Of a stretch of 64,000 nucleotides of DNA, positions 1 through 13,494 are shown in pieces. The position numbers were made by a program, and so were the translations under genes. Below the pieces are notes generated by a model. That model was not told the DNA's origin. It searched no databases and saw only the letters and a list, made by a program, of their open reading frames with translations. The stretch's first letter is position 1, and each line of letters opens with the position of its first letter. Origin of the DNA: Anaeromyxobacter dehalogenans 2CP-1 (lineage in GTDB: Bacteria; Myxococcota; Myxococcia; Myxococcales; Anaeromyxobacteraceae); contig NC_011891.1 of assembly GCF_000022145.1 (NCBI RefSeq), positions 4,756,501 to 4,820,500 of the forward strand, written 5' to 3'.

Positions 1-657
1 CAGATCGCGGCCGGCTCGGGGTACATGCGCGAGATGCCGTACGAGATGGCGCTCCGCGACACCCGCATCAACCGCATCTTCGAGGGCACGAACGAGATCC
101 TCCGGCTGTTCATCGCGCTCACCGCGGTGAACGACCTGGGCCAGGAGCTGGCCGACGTGGCGGAGTCGATGAAGGGCGTGCTCGCCGATCCCATCAAGGG
201 CTTCGGCGTCATGTCCGACTACGCGAAGCGCCGCGCCGCGCTCGCCACCGGGCTGCGCCGCAAGAAGGGCAAGTGGACCATGCTCCACCCGGCGCTCGCC
301 GAGGACGCGGCGGTGTTCGAGGCCGCCGCCACCGACCTCGCCATCGCCGCGGACAAGCTGCTGCGCAGGTACGGCAAGAAGATCGTGGGCGCGCAGCTCC
401 TCACCAAGCGGCTCGCCGACGCGATGATCGACCTGTTCACGCTCGCCTGCATGCTGGCGCGCGTGTCCACGCGGCTCGAGGACCACGGCGAGGCGGCCGC
501 GGTGGAGGAGCGGCGCATCCTGACGGTGTTCGCGCGCCAGGCCCGCCGGCGCGTGGAGGCGGGGCTCGCCGGCCTCGAGCAGAACGAGGACGGCGCGCTC
601 CAGGCCGTCGCGGCGCACGCGCTCGAGACCGGCCGGTACGGCTGGGACAATCTGTAG
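1..657 (+). CDS. Acyl-CoA dehydrogenase, C-terminal part (5' end outside window)
   Basis: The reading frame is open from base 1, so this is the last 218 codons of a longer gene. The segment RDTRINRIFEGTNEILRLFIA is typical of the C-terminal helical domain of acyl-CoA dehydrogenases, where the R-I-F-E-G-T-N-E-I stretch lies near the FAD and subunit interface. The following 140 residues look like the extra C-terminal extension of very-long-chain (VLCAD/ACAD9-type) enzymes. The expected role is FAD-dependent alpha,beta-dehydrogenation of fatty acyl-CoA in beta-oxidation. The catalytic glutamate lies upstream and cannot be checked here. The gene converges on the next one across a strong hairpin. 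Confidence 0.88.
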   Translation, partial: QIAAGSGYMREMPYEMALRDTRINRIFEGTNEILRLFIALTAVNDLGQELADVAESMKGVLADPIKGFGVMSDYAKRRAALATGLRRKKGKWTMLHPALAEDAAVFEAAATDLAIAADKLLRRYGKKIVGAQLLTKRLADAMIDLFTLACMLARVSTRLEDHGEAAAVEERRILTVFARQARRRVEAGLAGLEQNEDGALQAVAAHALETGRYGWDNL

Positions 658-671
658 CGCGGACGCGAAGC

Positions 672-708
672 GCCCGCGCGCTCCCCGGGGACGGTGGAGC
701 GCGCGGGC
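672..708. terminator. Hairpin between convergent genes
   Basis: Two perfectly complementary 13-bp arms (672-684, GCCCGCGCGCTCC, and 696-708) enclose an 11-nt loop. The hairpin sits 15 bp after the acyl-CoA dehydrogenase stop and 39 bp before the stop of the opposing gene. There is no T tract, so it may act as a bidirectional barrier or processing structure rather than a textbook intrinsic terminator. Confidence 0.5.
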
Positions 709-747
709 CGTGGGTTCGCGGGCGAGGGGCACCGCGGCCGCGCCGGG

Positions 748-1449
748 CTACGCGGCGTGCAGGAACGCGAACACGACCTTGCGCCAGCCCTCCTCGCCGA
801 GCGCGGCGGGGAGCGGCTCGACCAGCGCGCCGCCGTCGGCCGCGGCGAGGCCCAGCTCGGACTCGACGAAGCGCGACAGCCGCGTGCGCTCGGCCGAGAG
901 CCAGCCGCCCGCCTCCCGGTCCTGCGGCAGGCGCATGTAGGCCGCGTCCGCGGGCGCGAGCGTGAACAGCCAGCCGCCGCCGTACGGCTCGCGGTGCACC
1001 AGCCCCGGGTCCCGGCGCACGGCCGGGTTCACCCGCATCACCTTGCCGTCCACCGGCGCGCCCATGCGGACGGTCCGGCCTCCGGCGCGGAGCACGACGA
1101 TGGGGTCGCCGCGGTGGACGTCCATGCCGGGCCGCGGCAGCTCGACGGACGTCACCGACGGCAGGATGTGCCGCGCCAGGTCGTCGACACCAACGGTGAA
1201 CTCGCCGGTGCGGCGCCCCGGCGCGAGCCAGGTGTGGTTGGGGGCGAAGTACGCCCCGGGCCGCCAGGCGAGCCCGTCCTCCATGGGCACCGCGCGTGCG
1301 CGCCGCTGCCGCAGCGCGTGGATCCCGACGCCCAGGAGCACCGCCGGGATCGCGAGCGCGAGCCCGCCCGCGATGCTGAGCGCGAGGCGCCCACCCATGC
1401 CGACCAGGAGCGAGCCGGCGGCTTCCAGGATCTCCATCAAGGTCGTCAT
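748..1449 (-). CDS. Membrane-anchored glycine-cleavage H-protein-like protein lacking the lipoyl lysine
   Basis: This 233-residue protein has an N-terminal hydrophobic segment (about residues 10-42) followed by an H-protein/biotinyl-lipoyl-like fold. HTWL, FTVGVDDLA, SVELPRPG and EPYGGGWLF all line up with GcvH. In GcvH the lipoylated lysine lies in ESVKAASDLYSPVSG; here the aligned stretch is RAGGRTVRMGAPVDG, and the lysine position appears to be glycine. A normal lipoyl carrier role is therefore unlikely. The ATG at 1449 is preferred over the longer frame because the hydrophobic anchor starts just after it and a GGAG lies directly upstream. The function is unknown. No gcvT or gcvP is nearby. 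Confidence 0.75.
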   Translation of the reverse strand: MTTLMEILEAAGSLLVGMGGRLALSIAGGLALAIPAVLLGVGIHALRQRRARAVPMEDGLAWRPGAYFAPNHTWLAPGRRTGEFTVGVDDLARHILPSVTSVELPRPGMDVHRGDPIVVLRAGGRTVRMGAPVDGKVMRVNPAVRRDPGLVHREPYGGGWLFTLAPADAAYMRLPQDREAGGWLSAERTRLSRFVESELGLAAADGGALVEPLPAALGEEGWRKVVFAFLHAA

Positions 1450-1823
1450 CTCCGCTGCCGCCTTTCCGGCGGGAGGGGTCCCCCGAGCCTGCGGAGCCGC
1501 TCCGCCGGGAAAGACCCAATGCAAGGGGCAGGCCATCCGCGGACCCCAGCGGTTTCGCGCCCCTGCGATCCTCCGCGGCAAGCCGCCGCGTCGAGAAGCT
1601 CACCATACGATGGGTGCGACCCGCGCGAACCTCTCGCCTTCACTGCGGTTCGGCCCTGCGTCGAGATCCTCGACAGGTGATGCGATCCTCACCTGCGCCG
1701 GACGCCGCCGGAGGCTCCGGGCGCGCGGCGCTGGCCCCCCGGTGCGCCGCCCCACCGGATGCGACCGGCGAGGCTTGCCCCCGCCGCCGCGGCCGCCAAG
1801 CTTCCGGTGCGGAGGTTCCACGG
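1450..1823. other. Gene-free divergent spacer with possible structured leader
   Basis: No gene is supported here. On the minus strand, directly upstream of the H-protein-like gene, two arms (about 1462-1472 and 1502-1513, CCGCCGGAAAG against CTTTCCCGGCGG, one bulge) can form a long stem enclosing smaller hairpins such as GGAGCGGCTCC. Further upstream, GCAGGGGC can pair with GCCCCTTGC around a CCGC/GCGG hairpin. This could be a structured 5' leader. It does not match the cores I know for glycine or cyclic-di-GMP riboswitches. Confidence 0.35.
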
Positions 1824-2420
1824 ATGCTCCGCCACGCCCTCGTGATCCCGCTCGCGGCCGCCCTCGCGCTGCCGGCCCGCGCCGAAGACCCCGAGCCACC
1901 GGTGGAGGGTCGGCTCGAGGCCGGCGCCGCGCAGGTGGAGATCCTGGGCCGCCCGGTCCGGGTGGGCGAGCGCATCGAGCTCCCCGAGGGCTACCTGATC
2001 GTGGAGGAGAAGGGCACCGAGGACGCGCGGGTGGGCTCCTTCAGCGTGGTCCCGGCGGAGTCGTTCCAGCCGGTGGCGATGTTGGCGATGGCCGCGGGCG
2101 ACGGCGCCGGGCGAGGCACGGCCTCCGACGCCGCGCCCGCCCCGGCGCCGGCCGCGCCCGCCGTCCTCCCCGCCGGGCAGCGCCCCGAGCCGCCGTGCCG
2201 CGGCGAGCGCGCCGCCTACCTGCGCGAGCTGTGGAAGACCTCCGGCATCGACGTGCGGGACCCGGACGCCCTGCTGACCGGGCTGGAGGCGGGAGCGGCC
2301 GGGCCGGCCACCGGCTACTACTGGTTCGCGCTCGCGACCGACCCGTTCCGCCCGCTGGCGTGGTCGTCCGACCTGCGCGAGCGCGCGGACGCGCTGGCGC
2401 GCTGCGTCCGCGGGCGCTGA
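1824..2420 (+). CDS. Exported protein of unknown function
   Basis: This is a 198-residue product with a Sec signal peptide (MLRHALVIPLAAALALPARA, cleavage about residue 20). GGAGG 8 nt upstream supports the ATG at 1824 over the longer open frame. After the signal comes a compact region (VEILGRPVRVGERIELPEGYLIVEEKG), then an Ala/Pro linker (about residues 95-120), then a segment with two cysteines and several aromatic residues (PPCRGERAAYLRELW, TGYYWFA). I do not recognise the family. The gene ends only 5 bp from the stop of the opposing sensor kinase. Confidence 0.72.
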   Translation: MLRHALVIPLAAALALPARAEDPEPPVEGRLEAGAAQVEILGRPVRVGERIELPEGYLIVEEKGTEDARVGSFSVVPAESFQPVAMLAMAAGDGAGRGTASDAAPAPAPAAPAVLPAGQRPEPPCRGERAAYLRELWKTSGIDVRDPDALLTGLEAGAAGPATGYYWFALATDPFRPLAWSSDLRERADALARCVRGR

Positions 2421-2425
2421 GCCCG

Positions 2426-4564
2426 CTAGCCGCCGACGAGGGCGCGCCCGTCGTCGAGCTCCCGCGCCGGTGGCGACGCAGCCTCGCGCTCGGACTCCTC
2501 CACGCCGACCGGCAGCTCCAGCCGGAACACGGCCCCGCCGCCCTCCGGCGCCTCCACCGACACGCGGCCGCCGTGCGCCTCGGCGATGCTGCGGGTGATG
2601 TAGAGCCCGAGGCCGAGCCCCCCGGTGCCCGCGCTCCGCTCGCCCTGCTCGAACAGCTCGAAGATGCGCGCCCGGTCCGCCTCGGAGATGCCGCGCCCGG
2701 CGTCCTTCACCGCCACCTCGACCGCGGCGCCGCGCCGCGAGACGCGCAGCGCCACCGGCCCGGACGCGCCGTGCTTGACCGCGTTGGAGAGCAGGTTGGT
2801 GATGACCTGGTCCACGCGCCCGCGGTCCCACACGCCGCGCAGCGCCTCCGGCGTCTCCACCGTGAACGCGCGCCCCTGCAGCGCGAGCACGTCCTCGAAG
2901 CGCCCGGCCACGTCGCGCGCGATCTCGACGAGGTCGCAGGGGGCGCGCTCCAGCGCCAGGCGCCCGCTCCGGATCCGGGCCAGGTCGAACAGGCTGTTCA
3001 CGAGCCCGCCGAGCCGCTCCACCTGCTTCACCGCGCCGCGTACGCGCCGCTGCAGCTCCTCGCGCGAGCCGGGCGGCACCGGGATGCGCCCGGTGTCGAG
3101 GAGCTGGTTCAGCACGCGAGCCTGCAGCAGCAGCGCCGCCAGCGGCGTGCGCAGCTCGTGCGAGGCGATGGAGAGGAAGCGCTCGCGCAGCTCCACCGCC
3201 TCCTTCGCGCGGTGGTAGAGGAGCGCGTTCTCCACCGCCTGCGCGACGCGCCGGCCCAGCTCGGCGGCGAGCTCGAGGTCGCGGGCGCGCGCCGGGCGCG
3301 AGGTGAAGAGGCGCATGGTGCCGAGGCGCTGGTCGTGCGCGGTGAGCGCGACCTGCACGATCTCCGCGGCGGCGAGCGCGTCGAGATCGCGCGCCAGCCC
3401 CTCGCCGTCCGCGTCCAGCAGGCCGGCCGGATCCTGGATCACCTCGGTGCCGCGCTCCGGCCCCCGGCCGAGCGACGGGTGACGGGCCACGCGCTCGAGC
3501 GCCTCGCGCGCCTCCGGGCGGACGTGGGCGACCGCGCGCACGGGCGGGGCGCGCGGATCGACCACCACCTCGACCGCGCAGCCCTCGCCGAGCGACGGCA
3601 CCGCCACCGCCGCGGCGCGCGCGACCGTGTCCCGGCAGTCGAGCGAGCCGGACAGCTCGGCGGTCGCCCGCGCCAGGAGCTCCAGCGCGGCGCGCCCCTC
3701 CACCACCTCGGTCACCTCGACCGAGAAGCCGCGCAGCTCGAGGCCGGCGCCGTCCTCGCCGGGCAGGAGCCGCGCCGCCGTCTCGAACCACGCCTCGGAC
3801 CCGTCGGCGCGCACGAAGCGGTGCTGCAGCGTGGTGCCGTGGCTGCCGGCCGTGATGGCGCGGAGCGACGCCAGCACCTGGTCGCGATCGGCCGGGTGCA
3901 GCGCCGCCGCGAACAGGCCAGGGTCCGCGGTCCAGCGGTCCGCCGGGTGACCGAGGATCGCCTCGGCGCTCGGGCTCACGAAGCGGCACACCAGCGTGTC
4001 GGGATCGATCACCCACACCAGCGCGTGGGTGATCCCCTCGACCAGCGTGCGGTAGCGCTTCTGCGCCGCCTCCTGCCGGCGCAGGCTCTGCAGCTCGAGC
4101 TGCGCCAGCGCCAGGGCGTGCTCGCGCCGCTCGTGCGCCCGGAGCTGCTCCGCCTGCGCCAGGATCTGCCGCTGCGCGCGGTGCAGCGCCACGAACGCCG
4201 CCACCTTGGAGCGGAGCAGCTCGGGGGTCACCGGCTTGAACAGGTAGTCGACCGCGCCCGCCTCGTAGCCGCTCAGCACCCGGCGCTCGTCGGCGCCGTA
4301 CGCGGTGATGAAGACGACCGGGATGTTGCGGGTGCGCGGGTTCTGCCGGACCAGGCGCGCGGTCTCGTACCCGTCCATTTCCGGCATGTTCACGTCGAGC
4401 AGGATGAGCGCGCACTCGTCGCGCAGCAGGAACCGCAGCGCCTCCGCGCCGGATCCGGCCTTCACCAGCTCGTACCCCGCCCCGGAGAGCGCCGATTCGA
4501 GCGCCAGCAGGTTCGCCGGCCGATCGTCGACCAGCAGGATCTTCACGGGCTCGACACCGTCCAT
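2426..4564 (-). CDS. Receiver-PAS-GAF sensor histidine kinase
   Basis: A soluble 712-residue protein with no membrane segment. Domain order is: receiver domain (1-125; phospho-acceptor D57 in LILLDVNMPEMDG, K110 in LFKP), coiled coil (130-170), PAS (about 170-290), GAF-like (about 295-455), HisKA with H469 in [14 protein letters not shown], and HATPase_c with N, G1 and G2 boxes (NLLSNAVKHG, DAGRGI, GLGLGLYI). An N-terminal receiver suggests the kinase is itself controlled by phosphotransfer from another kinase. The gene is divergent from the HAMP-array kinase across a 198-bp spacer, so the two may work in one pathway. No dedicated output regulator is adjacent. Confidence 0.9.
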   Translation of the reverse strand: MDGVEPVKILLVDDRPANLLALESALSGAGYELVKAGSGAEALRFLLRDECALILLDVNMPEMDGYETARLVRQNPRTRNIPVVFITAYGADERRVLSGYEAGAVDYLFKPVTPELLRSKVAAFVALHRAQRQILAQAEQLRAHERREHALALAQLELQSLRRQEAAQKRYRTLVEGITHALVWVIDPDTLVCRFVSPSAEAILGHPADRWTADPGLFAAALHPADRDQVLASLRAITAGSHGTTLQHRFVRADGSEAWFETAARLLPGEDGAGLELRGFSVEVTEVVEGRAALELLARATAELSGSLDCRDTVARAAAVAVPSLGEGCAVEVVVDPRAPPVRAVAHVRPEAREALERVARHPSLGRGPERGTEVIQDPAGLLDADGEGLARDLDALAAAEIVQVALTAHDQRLGTMRLFTSRPARARDLELAAELGRRVAQAVENALLYHRAKEAVELRERFLSIASHELRTPLAALLLQARVLNQLLDTGRIPVPPGSREELQRRVRGAVKQVERLGGLVNSLFDLARIRSGRLALERAPCDLVEIARDVAGRFEDVLALQGRAFTVETPEALRGVWDRGRVDQVITNLLSNAVKHGASGPVALRVSRRGAAVEVAVKDAGRGISEADRARIFELFEQGERSAGTGGLGLGLYITRSIAEAHGGRVSVEAPEGGGAVFRLELPVGVEESEREAASPPARELDDGRALVGG

Positions 4565-4659
4565 GAACGCTCCGGAGGCTCCGCCGAAATGCGTCCATGA
4601 TCCGTTCGACCCCCCGCATGCGTAACGCCCCCGGTGCGGCCCCTTCCCGCCAGGGTCTG

Positions 4660-4680
4660 TTCGTACTGACAGTCAACGAA
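4660..4680. promoter_or_regulatory. Possible operator between the two kinase genes
   Basis: In the 198-bp divergent spacer, the arms TTCGT (4660-4664) and ACGAA (4676-4680) flank an inner dyad TGACAGTCA (4667-4675). A TTGACT hexamer reads outward on the minus strand through the same bases and could be a -35 element, but I see no convincing -10. The stretch is more A+T-rich than its surroundings. This is pattern evidence only. Confidence 0.3.
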
Positions 4681-4762
4681 ACCCCCCGGCGGGGAATGGA
4701 GAAACGCGCTCCAGATGGAGAAATGGATCCCTCTTCCCGTCCTACTCTTCCGAGGAACCCCC

Positions 4763-10306
<5,544 letters not shown>

Positions 10307-10631
10307 CCGGGAGGCGGCCGCCGCGGCGCGCCTGCGGCGGCCGGCCCCGCCGCGTGCGGTTGACTTCCCCGCGCGCGTGGCCGACAACGGGATCGTCGTG
10401 ATCGGAACCCTCGCCCAGCGCTCCTCCGCCCGCCTCGCGGCATCACCGGCCCTCCGGCCGGCGGCGGCCGCGTGCGCTCCGGCGCCGGCCTGTCTTGGTT
10501 CCCGCGTCCTGGCGCAGCGCGCGTAGCGCCGCCGGGACGCAGCCTCGCACCTCAGGCCCCGCACCACCCCAGCGTCCACCCGCGCCGGGGGCGCGCGCGC
10601 GCGCGCCGCCCGGAGAGAGGAGCTCCACGTC
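10307..10631. other. Gene-free spacer with a GC hairpin
   Basis: This spacer between the HAMP kinase and the baeRF-like gene holds no supported gene. A hairpin with 9-bp perfect arms (10316-10324 GGCCGCCGC and 10334-10342) lies 10 bp after the kinase stop and may terminate transcription, though no T tract follows. A TTGACT hexamer at 10360-10365 could be a -35 element, but the expected -10 region (ACAACG) is poor. Confidence 0.45.
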
Positions 10632-11729
10632 ATGAAGCGCGTGACCATCCGGGATCTGCACTGGCTCATCGGGCCCCAGGAGCCCCCTTGCCTGTCCGTG
10701 TACCTCACGCTCGACGCGGGGTGGCCGGGCGGCCCGGAGGACTGCCGGCGCCTGAACGCGCTGCTCGAGGAGGCGGCGCGGCGCCTCGCGGCGTCGCACC
10801 CGCGCGACGAGGTGAACGCGCTCCTGAAGCCGATGGTCCGCGGGCTCGAGCGCGGGTGGCCCCCGCGCGCCCGCGCGCTGGCGCTGCTGCGCTCGCACGA
10901 GGTCAACCTCGCCTTCGAGCTGCCGTTCGAGGTGCCGGCGCTTGCGATCGTGGCGGACGCGTTCCACACCAAGCCGCTCCTGCGCGACGCGGACCGGAGC
11001 CGGTTCTTCGTGCTCCGGCTCCTCGGCGGCGGGACGGCCGAGCTGCTGGAGGGCACGCCGGAGGCGCTCGCCGAGGTGGAGCCCTCCCGCACGCCTCGCG
11101 CGCTGCGCGCCGCGCTCGCGGGCGAGGTGCGCGAGGACGAGGTGGCCGTGCGGCCGCTCCGGCTGGTGGCCGGGCGCGAGGAGGAGGCGCGCCTGCGGCG
11201 GCGGTTCCGCGCGCTCGACGACGCGCTCTGCGCGTTCCTGGACGACCGCGGCACGCCGCTGGTGCTGGCCGGCGTGGCGGAGCACCACGCGCCGTTCCGC
11301 GCGGTGAGCGCCTACCCGCACCTGCTCGACGACGGGATCGAGGAGGAGGTGGCGGACCTGGAGGCGCTCCACGCGCGCGCGTGGGGCCTGGTGCGCGCGC
11401 ACCACGAGGAGGTGGAGCAGCTCGCCGCCTCGCAGTTCGTGAGCGCGTCGCTGCGTGGCGAGGCGAGCGACCGGCTCGACGAGATCGCCGCGGCCGCCGC
11501 CGACGGCCGGGTGGGGCTGCTGCTCCACCGCGAGGGCGCGCACGTGCCGGGCCGGGTGGACCCGCGCAGCGGCGCCTGCGCGCTCGCGCCCGGTCGCGAG
11601 CCCCGCGCCGGCGCGGACGTCATCGACGCGCTCTGCGACCTCACGCTGCTGCGCGGCGGCGACGTGGTCGAGGTGCATCCGAGCCGCATGCCCAGCGACT
11701 CCCCCATCGCCGCGGTGTTCTGGAGCTGA
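10632..11729 (+). CDS. baeRF-like (archaeo-eukaryotic release-factor fold) protein
   Basis: This soluble 365-residue protein has a good GAGGAG ribosome site before ATG 10632. The layout fits the bacterial relatives of archaeo-eukaryotic release factor 1 (baeRF). It opens with a PCLSVYLTLD-type strand, then a core FHTKPLLRDADRSRFFVLRL in the middle, a second alpha/beta domain with YPHLLDD, and a C-terminal domain with GRVGLLLHREGAHVPG and the ending SPIAAVFWS. I see no GGQ tripeptide, so peptidyl-tRNA hydrolysis is not implied; ribosome or translation-stress roles have been proposed for the family. Assignment rests on pattern recall and is moderate. It is followed after 41 bp by a co-directional membrane gene. 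Confidence 0.6.
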   Translation: MKRVTIRDLHWLIGPQEPPCLSVYLTLDAGWPGGPEDCRRLNALLEEAARRLAASHPRDEVNALLKPMVRGLERGWPPRARALALLRSHEVNLAFELPFEVPALAIVADAFHTKPLLRDADRSRFFVLRLLGGGTAELLEGTPEALAEVEPSRTPRALRAALAGEVREDEVAVRPLRLVAGREEEARLRRRFRALDDALCAFLDDRGTPLVLAGVAEHHAPFRAVSAYPHLLDDGIEEEVADLEALHARAWGLVRAHHEEVEQLAASQFVSASLRGEASDRLDEIAAAAADGRVGLLLHREGAHVPGRVDPRSGACALAPGREPRAGADVIDALCDLTLLRGGDVVEVHPSRMPSDSPIAAVFWS

Positions 11730-11770
11730 GCCGATCGTCCCCGCCGACCCCGACCGGACAGGAGGTGCAC

Positions 11771-12562
11771 ATGTTCACGGAGCTGCGGCTCGAGCGCAGG
11801 CTCGAGCTGCTCGATCTGGAGGAGCGCAGGCTCCTCACCCGCGCCGCGCTCGGTGCGGCCGCGGCGGTGGCGCTCGCCGTCGCCGGCGTGGTGGGCGCGG
11901 CCAGCCTGGGCGCGTCCGGCGCGACCGCCCTCTCGCAGGCGCTCACCACCGCGCCGCTGCCGCTGGCGGCGCTGGTGGGCGCCTGGGCGTACGGGCAGCG
12001 GCGCCGCGCCGGCGAGCTCCGCGAGCGCCGGGCCGAGGCGCGCACGGCGCTCGAGGCCGGACCGGACGGCGACCTGCTCGACGATTTGGGACCGGCGGGG
12101 CGGGTCTCGCCGGCCGACCTCATCGCCCTGGAGCGCCTGATGCGCACGTTCTACGAGTCGGCCTCGGGCGCGCCCGCCGAGAAGCGCTGGGGCCGGTTCA
12201 CCGCGCTGTTCGCCCCCGGGGCGCTCGTCGAGACCGGGCGCGGCGGGCCGTCCGACGCGGGCCTGCCGGTGGACCGGTACGTGGCGCTGGCGCGGCTGGA
12301 GGGGCGCGAGGTGTGGCTCCGCGAGGTGGAGCGGACGCTGCACCTCCTCGGCGAGGTCGCGGTGGCGCTGAGCGCGTTCGAGGCGCACGAGCCGGACGCC
12401 CCCGCGCCGACGCGCGGCGTGAACGTCCTGCGGCTGCGGAAGGTGCGCGGCGCGTGGGAGGTGGAGGGGGTCACCTCCCGGCCGCTGGAGCGGCCCGTCA
12501 CGCTGCGGCGCACGCTGGCGCCGTCGTCCGGCCCGCGACCGCCGCCCCCGCGCGCAGCCTGA
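11771..12562 (+). CDS. Membrane protein with C-terminal NTF2-like domain
   Basis: A 263-residue protein whose ATG at 11771 is set by a strong AGGAGG six bases upstream; the frame runs open further 5' without function. Residues 1-30 are a charged helix (LERRLELLDLEERRLL), 31-80 carry two transmembrane helices, 80-115 are charged, and about 120-245 look like an NTF2/SnoaL-type alpha+beta cone (LMRTFYESASG, GRFTALFAPGALVETG, LRLRKVRGAWEVEGVTSRPLE). The tail is Pro/Arg-rich. The NTF2-like pocket would face the cytoplasm. No catalytic residues can be assigned. It probably shares a transcript with the baeRF-like gene. Confidence 0.68.
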   Translation: MFTELRLERRLELLDLEERRLLTRAALGAAAAVALAVAGVVGAASLGASGATALSQALTTAPLPLAALVGAWAYGQRRRAGELRERRAEARTALEAGPDGDLLDDLGPAGRVSPADLIALERLMRTFYESASGAPAEKRWGRFTALFAPGALVETGRGGPSDAGLPVDRYVALARLEGREVWLREVERTLHLLGEVAVALSAFEAHEPDAPAPTRGVNVLRLRKVRGAWEVEGVTSRPLERPVTLRRTLAPSSGPRPPPPRAA

Positions 12563-12652
12563 CGGCGGCGCGTGAGCGCGGCGGGCGGGCGTGGAGGCGG
12601 CCTCGCGTGAGGGCGCACGAGGCGGCGTCAGGGGATGGGTGCGGGCGGGGCG

Positions 12653-13294
12653 TCAGGAGACGCCCCACGGCGCGGAGAGCCCGCCGGTCCCCTCCAGCCA
12701 GCCCGCCACCCGGTCGGCCGCGCCCGCCACGTCGCCGTCGGTGACGTCGAGCTCGAGCCAGGGCAGCGACGACTCGCGCACCAGCCGGCGGAACAGGTCC
12801 TGCTCGCGCACGAACGCGTCGAGGTCGTCGTACTGCGAGGGCTTGCCGGAGATCTTCAGCCGCTCGGCGCGGGCGGCGGCGAAGGTCTCCGGCCGGCGCG
12901 TGCAGAGCACGTGGCGGAAGCCGAGCACGCGCAGGCGCGGATCGAGCCAGGAGAAGTCCGGGTCGCGGCGGCCGGCCTGGAGCTGGTACGCGCGGGTGGA
13001 GACGTGGAAGCGGTCCACGATCCACGAGTAGTAGCGGTTCAGCTCGAACAGCCGGGCCCAGGTGGCGTACGTCTCCATCGCCTGGGCCTCCTCCTCCGGC
13101 GCGTAGTTGATGGGTCCGCGGCCCCAGGGCACGTCGGTGAACGCGCACCACTCCGCCGACACGAGCGGCGAGTGGTACCGGTACCTGCGCGGGCCGACGA
13201 TGCGCGGGTGCTCGTTCAGCGCGAACGCGAGGTCGGTCTTGTGCGTGAGGCGGGTGCCCTCGAGGATGATCTTCGGCGTGAGCTTCGCGCCCAT
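12653..13294 (-). CDS. P-loop (deoxynucleoside/thymidylate kinase-like) protein with degenerate Walker A
   Basis: A 213-residue soluble protein. It opens with a beta strand and P-loop-like turn, PKIILEGTRLTHKTDLAFAL, where the usual GxxxxGK[ST] glycine before lysine is histidine. Later segments (VDRFHVSTRAYQLQAGR, LRVLGFRHVLCTRRPETFAAARAER, LELDVTDGDVAGAADRVAGWL) follow the layout of thymidylate and deoxynucleoside kinases: the DRFH motif, a lid-like arginine region, and a final helix after a mononucleotide-binding strand. AGGAGG just upstream decides the ATG at 13294. It may bind nucleotide weakly or have lost kinase activity; the substrate is unknown. It converges with the membrane NTF2-like gene. 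Confidence 0.6.
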   Translation of the reverse strand: MGAKLTPKIILEGTRLTHKTDLAFALNEHPRIVGPRRYRYHSPLVSAEWCAFTDVPWGRGPINYAPEEEAQAMETYATWARLFELNRYYSWIVDRFHVSTRAYQLQAGRRDPDFSWLDPRLRVLGFRHVLCTRRPETFAAARAERLKISGKPSQYDDLDAFVREQDLFRRLVRESSLPWLELDVTDGDVAGAADRVAGWLEGTGGLSAPWGVS

Positions 13295-13494
13295 GCGGCC
13301 TCCTTGCGCCGCGCAGGATAGCGCCGTCCTCGCGCGCCACCGCCCGCCGCCTGGGGCGTGCGCCGGGATCGATCCCCCGGGCGCGGGGCGTCGCCGTCCC
13401 TCCCGCACGCCTGCGCCCTTTTCGACCGCAGGTGACCGCCGCGCGGCGCGCTAGAGTCGCGGCTCCGGCGCCCTGGCGCGCCCCCGGAGGCCGC

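Noticed and set aside
1450-1620. Glycine or cyclic-di-GMP riboswitch before the H-protein-like gene
   Set aside because: The conserved cores of those riboswitches could not be found; only generic stems are visible.
962-4600. A 1212-codon plus-strand open frame
   Set aside because: It overlaps the receiver-PAS-GAF kinase and the H-protein-like gene on the other strand and translates to low-complexity Arg/Ala/Gly sequence.
13432-13494. Longer N-terminus for the plus-strand amylase
   Set aside because: The upstream extension breaks the lipoprotein signal; CGGAGG precedes ATG 13495.
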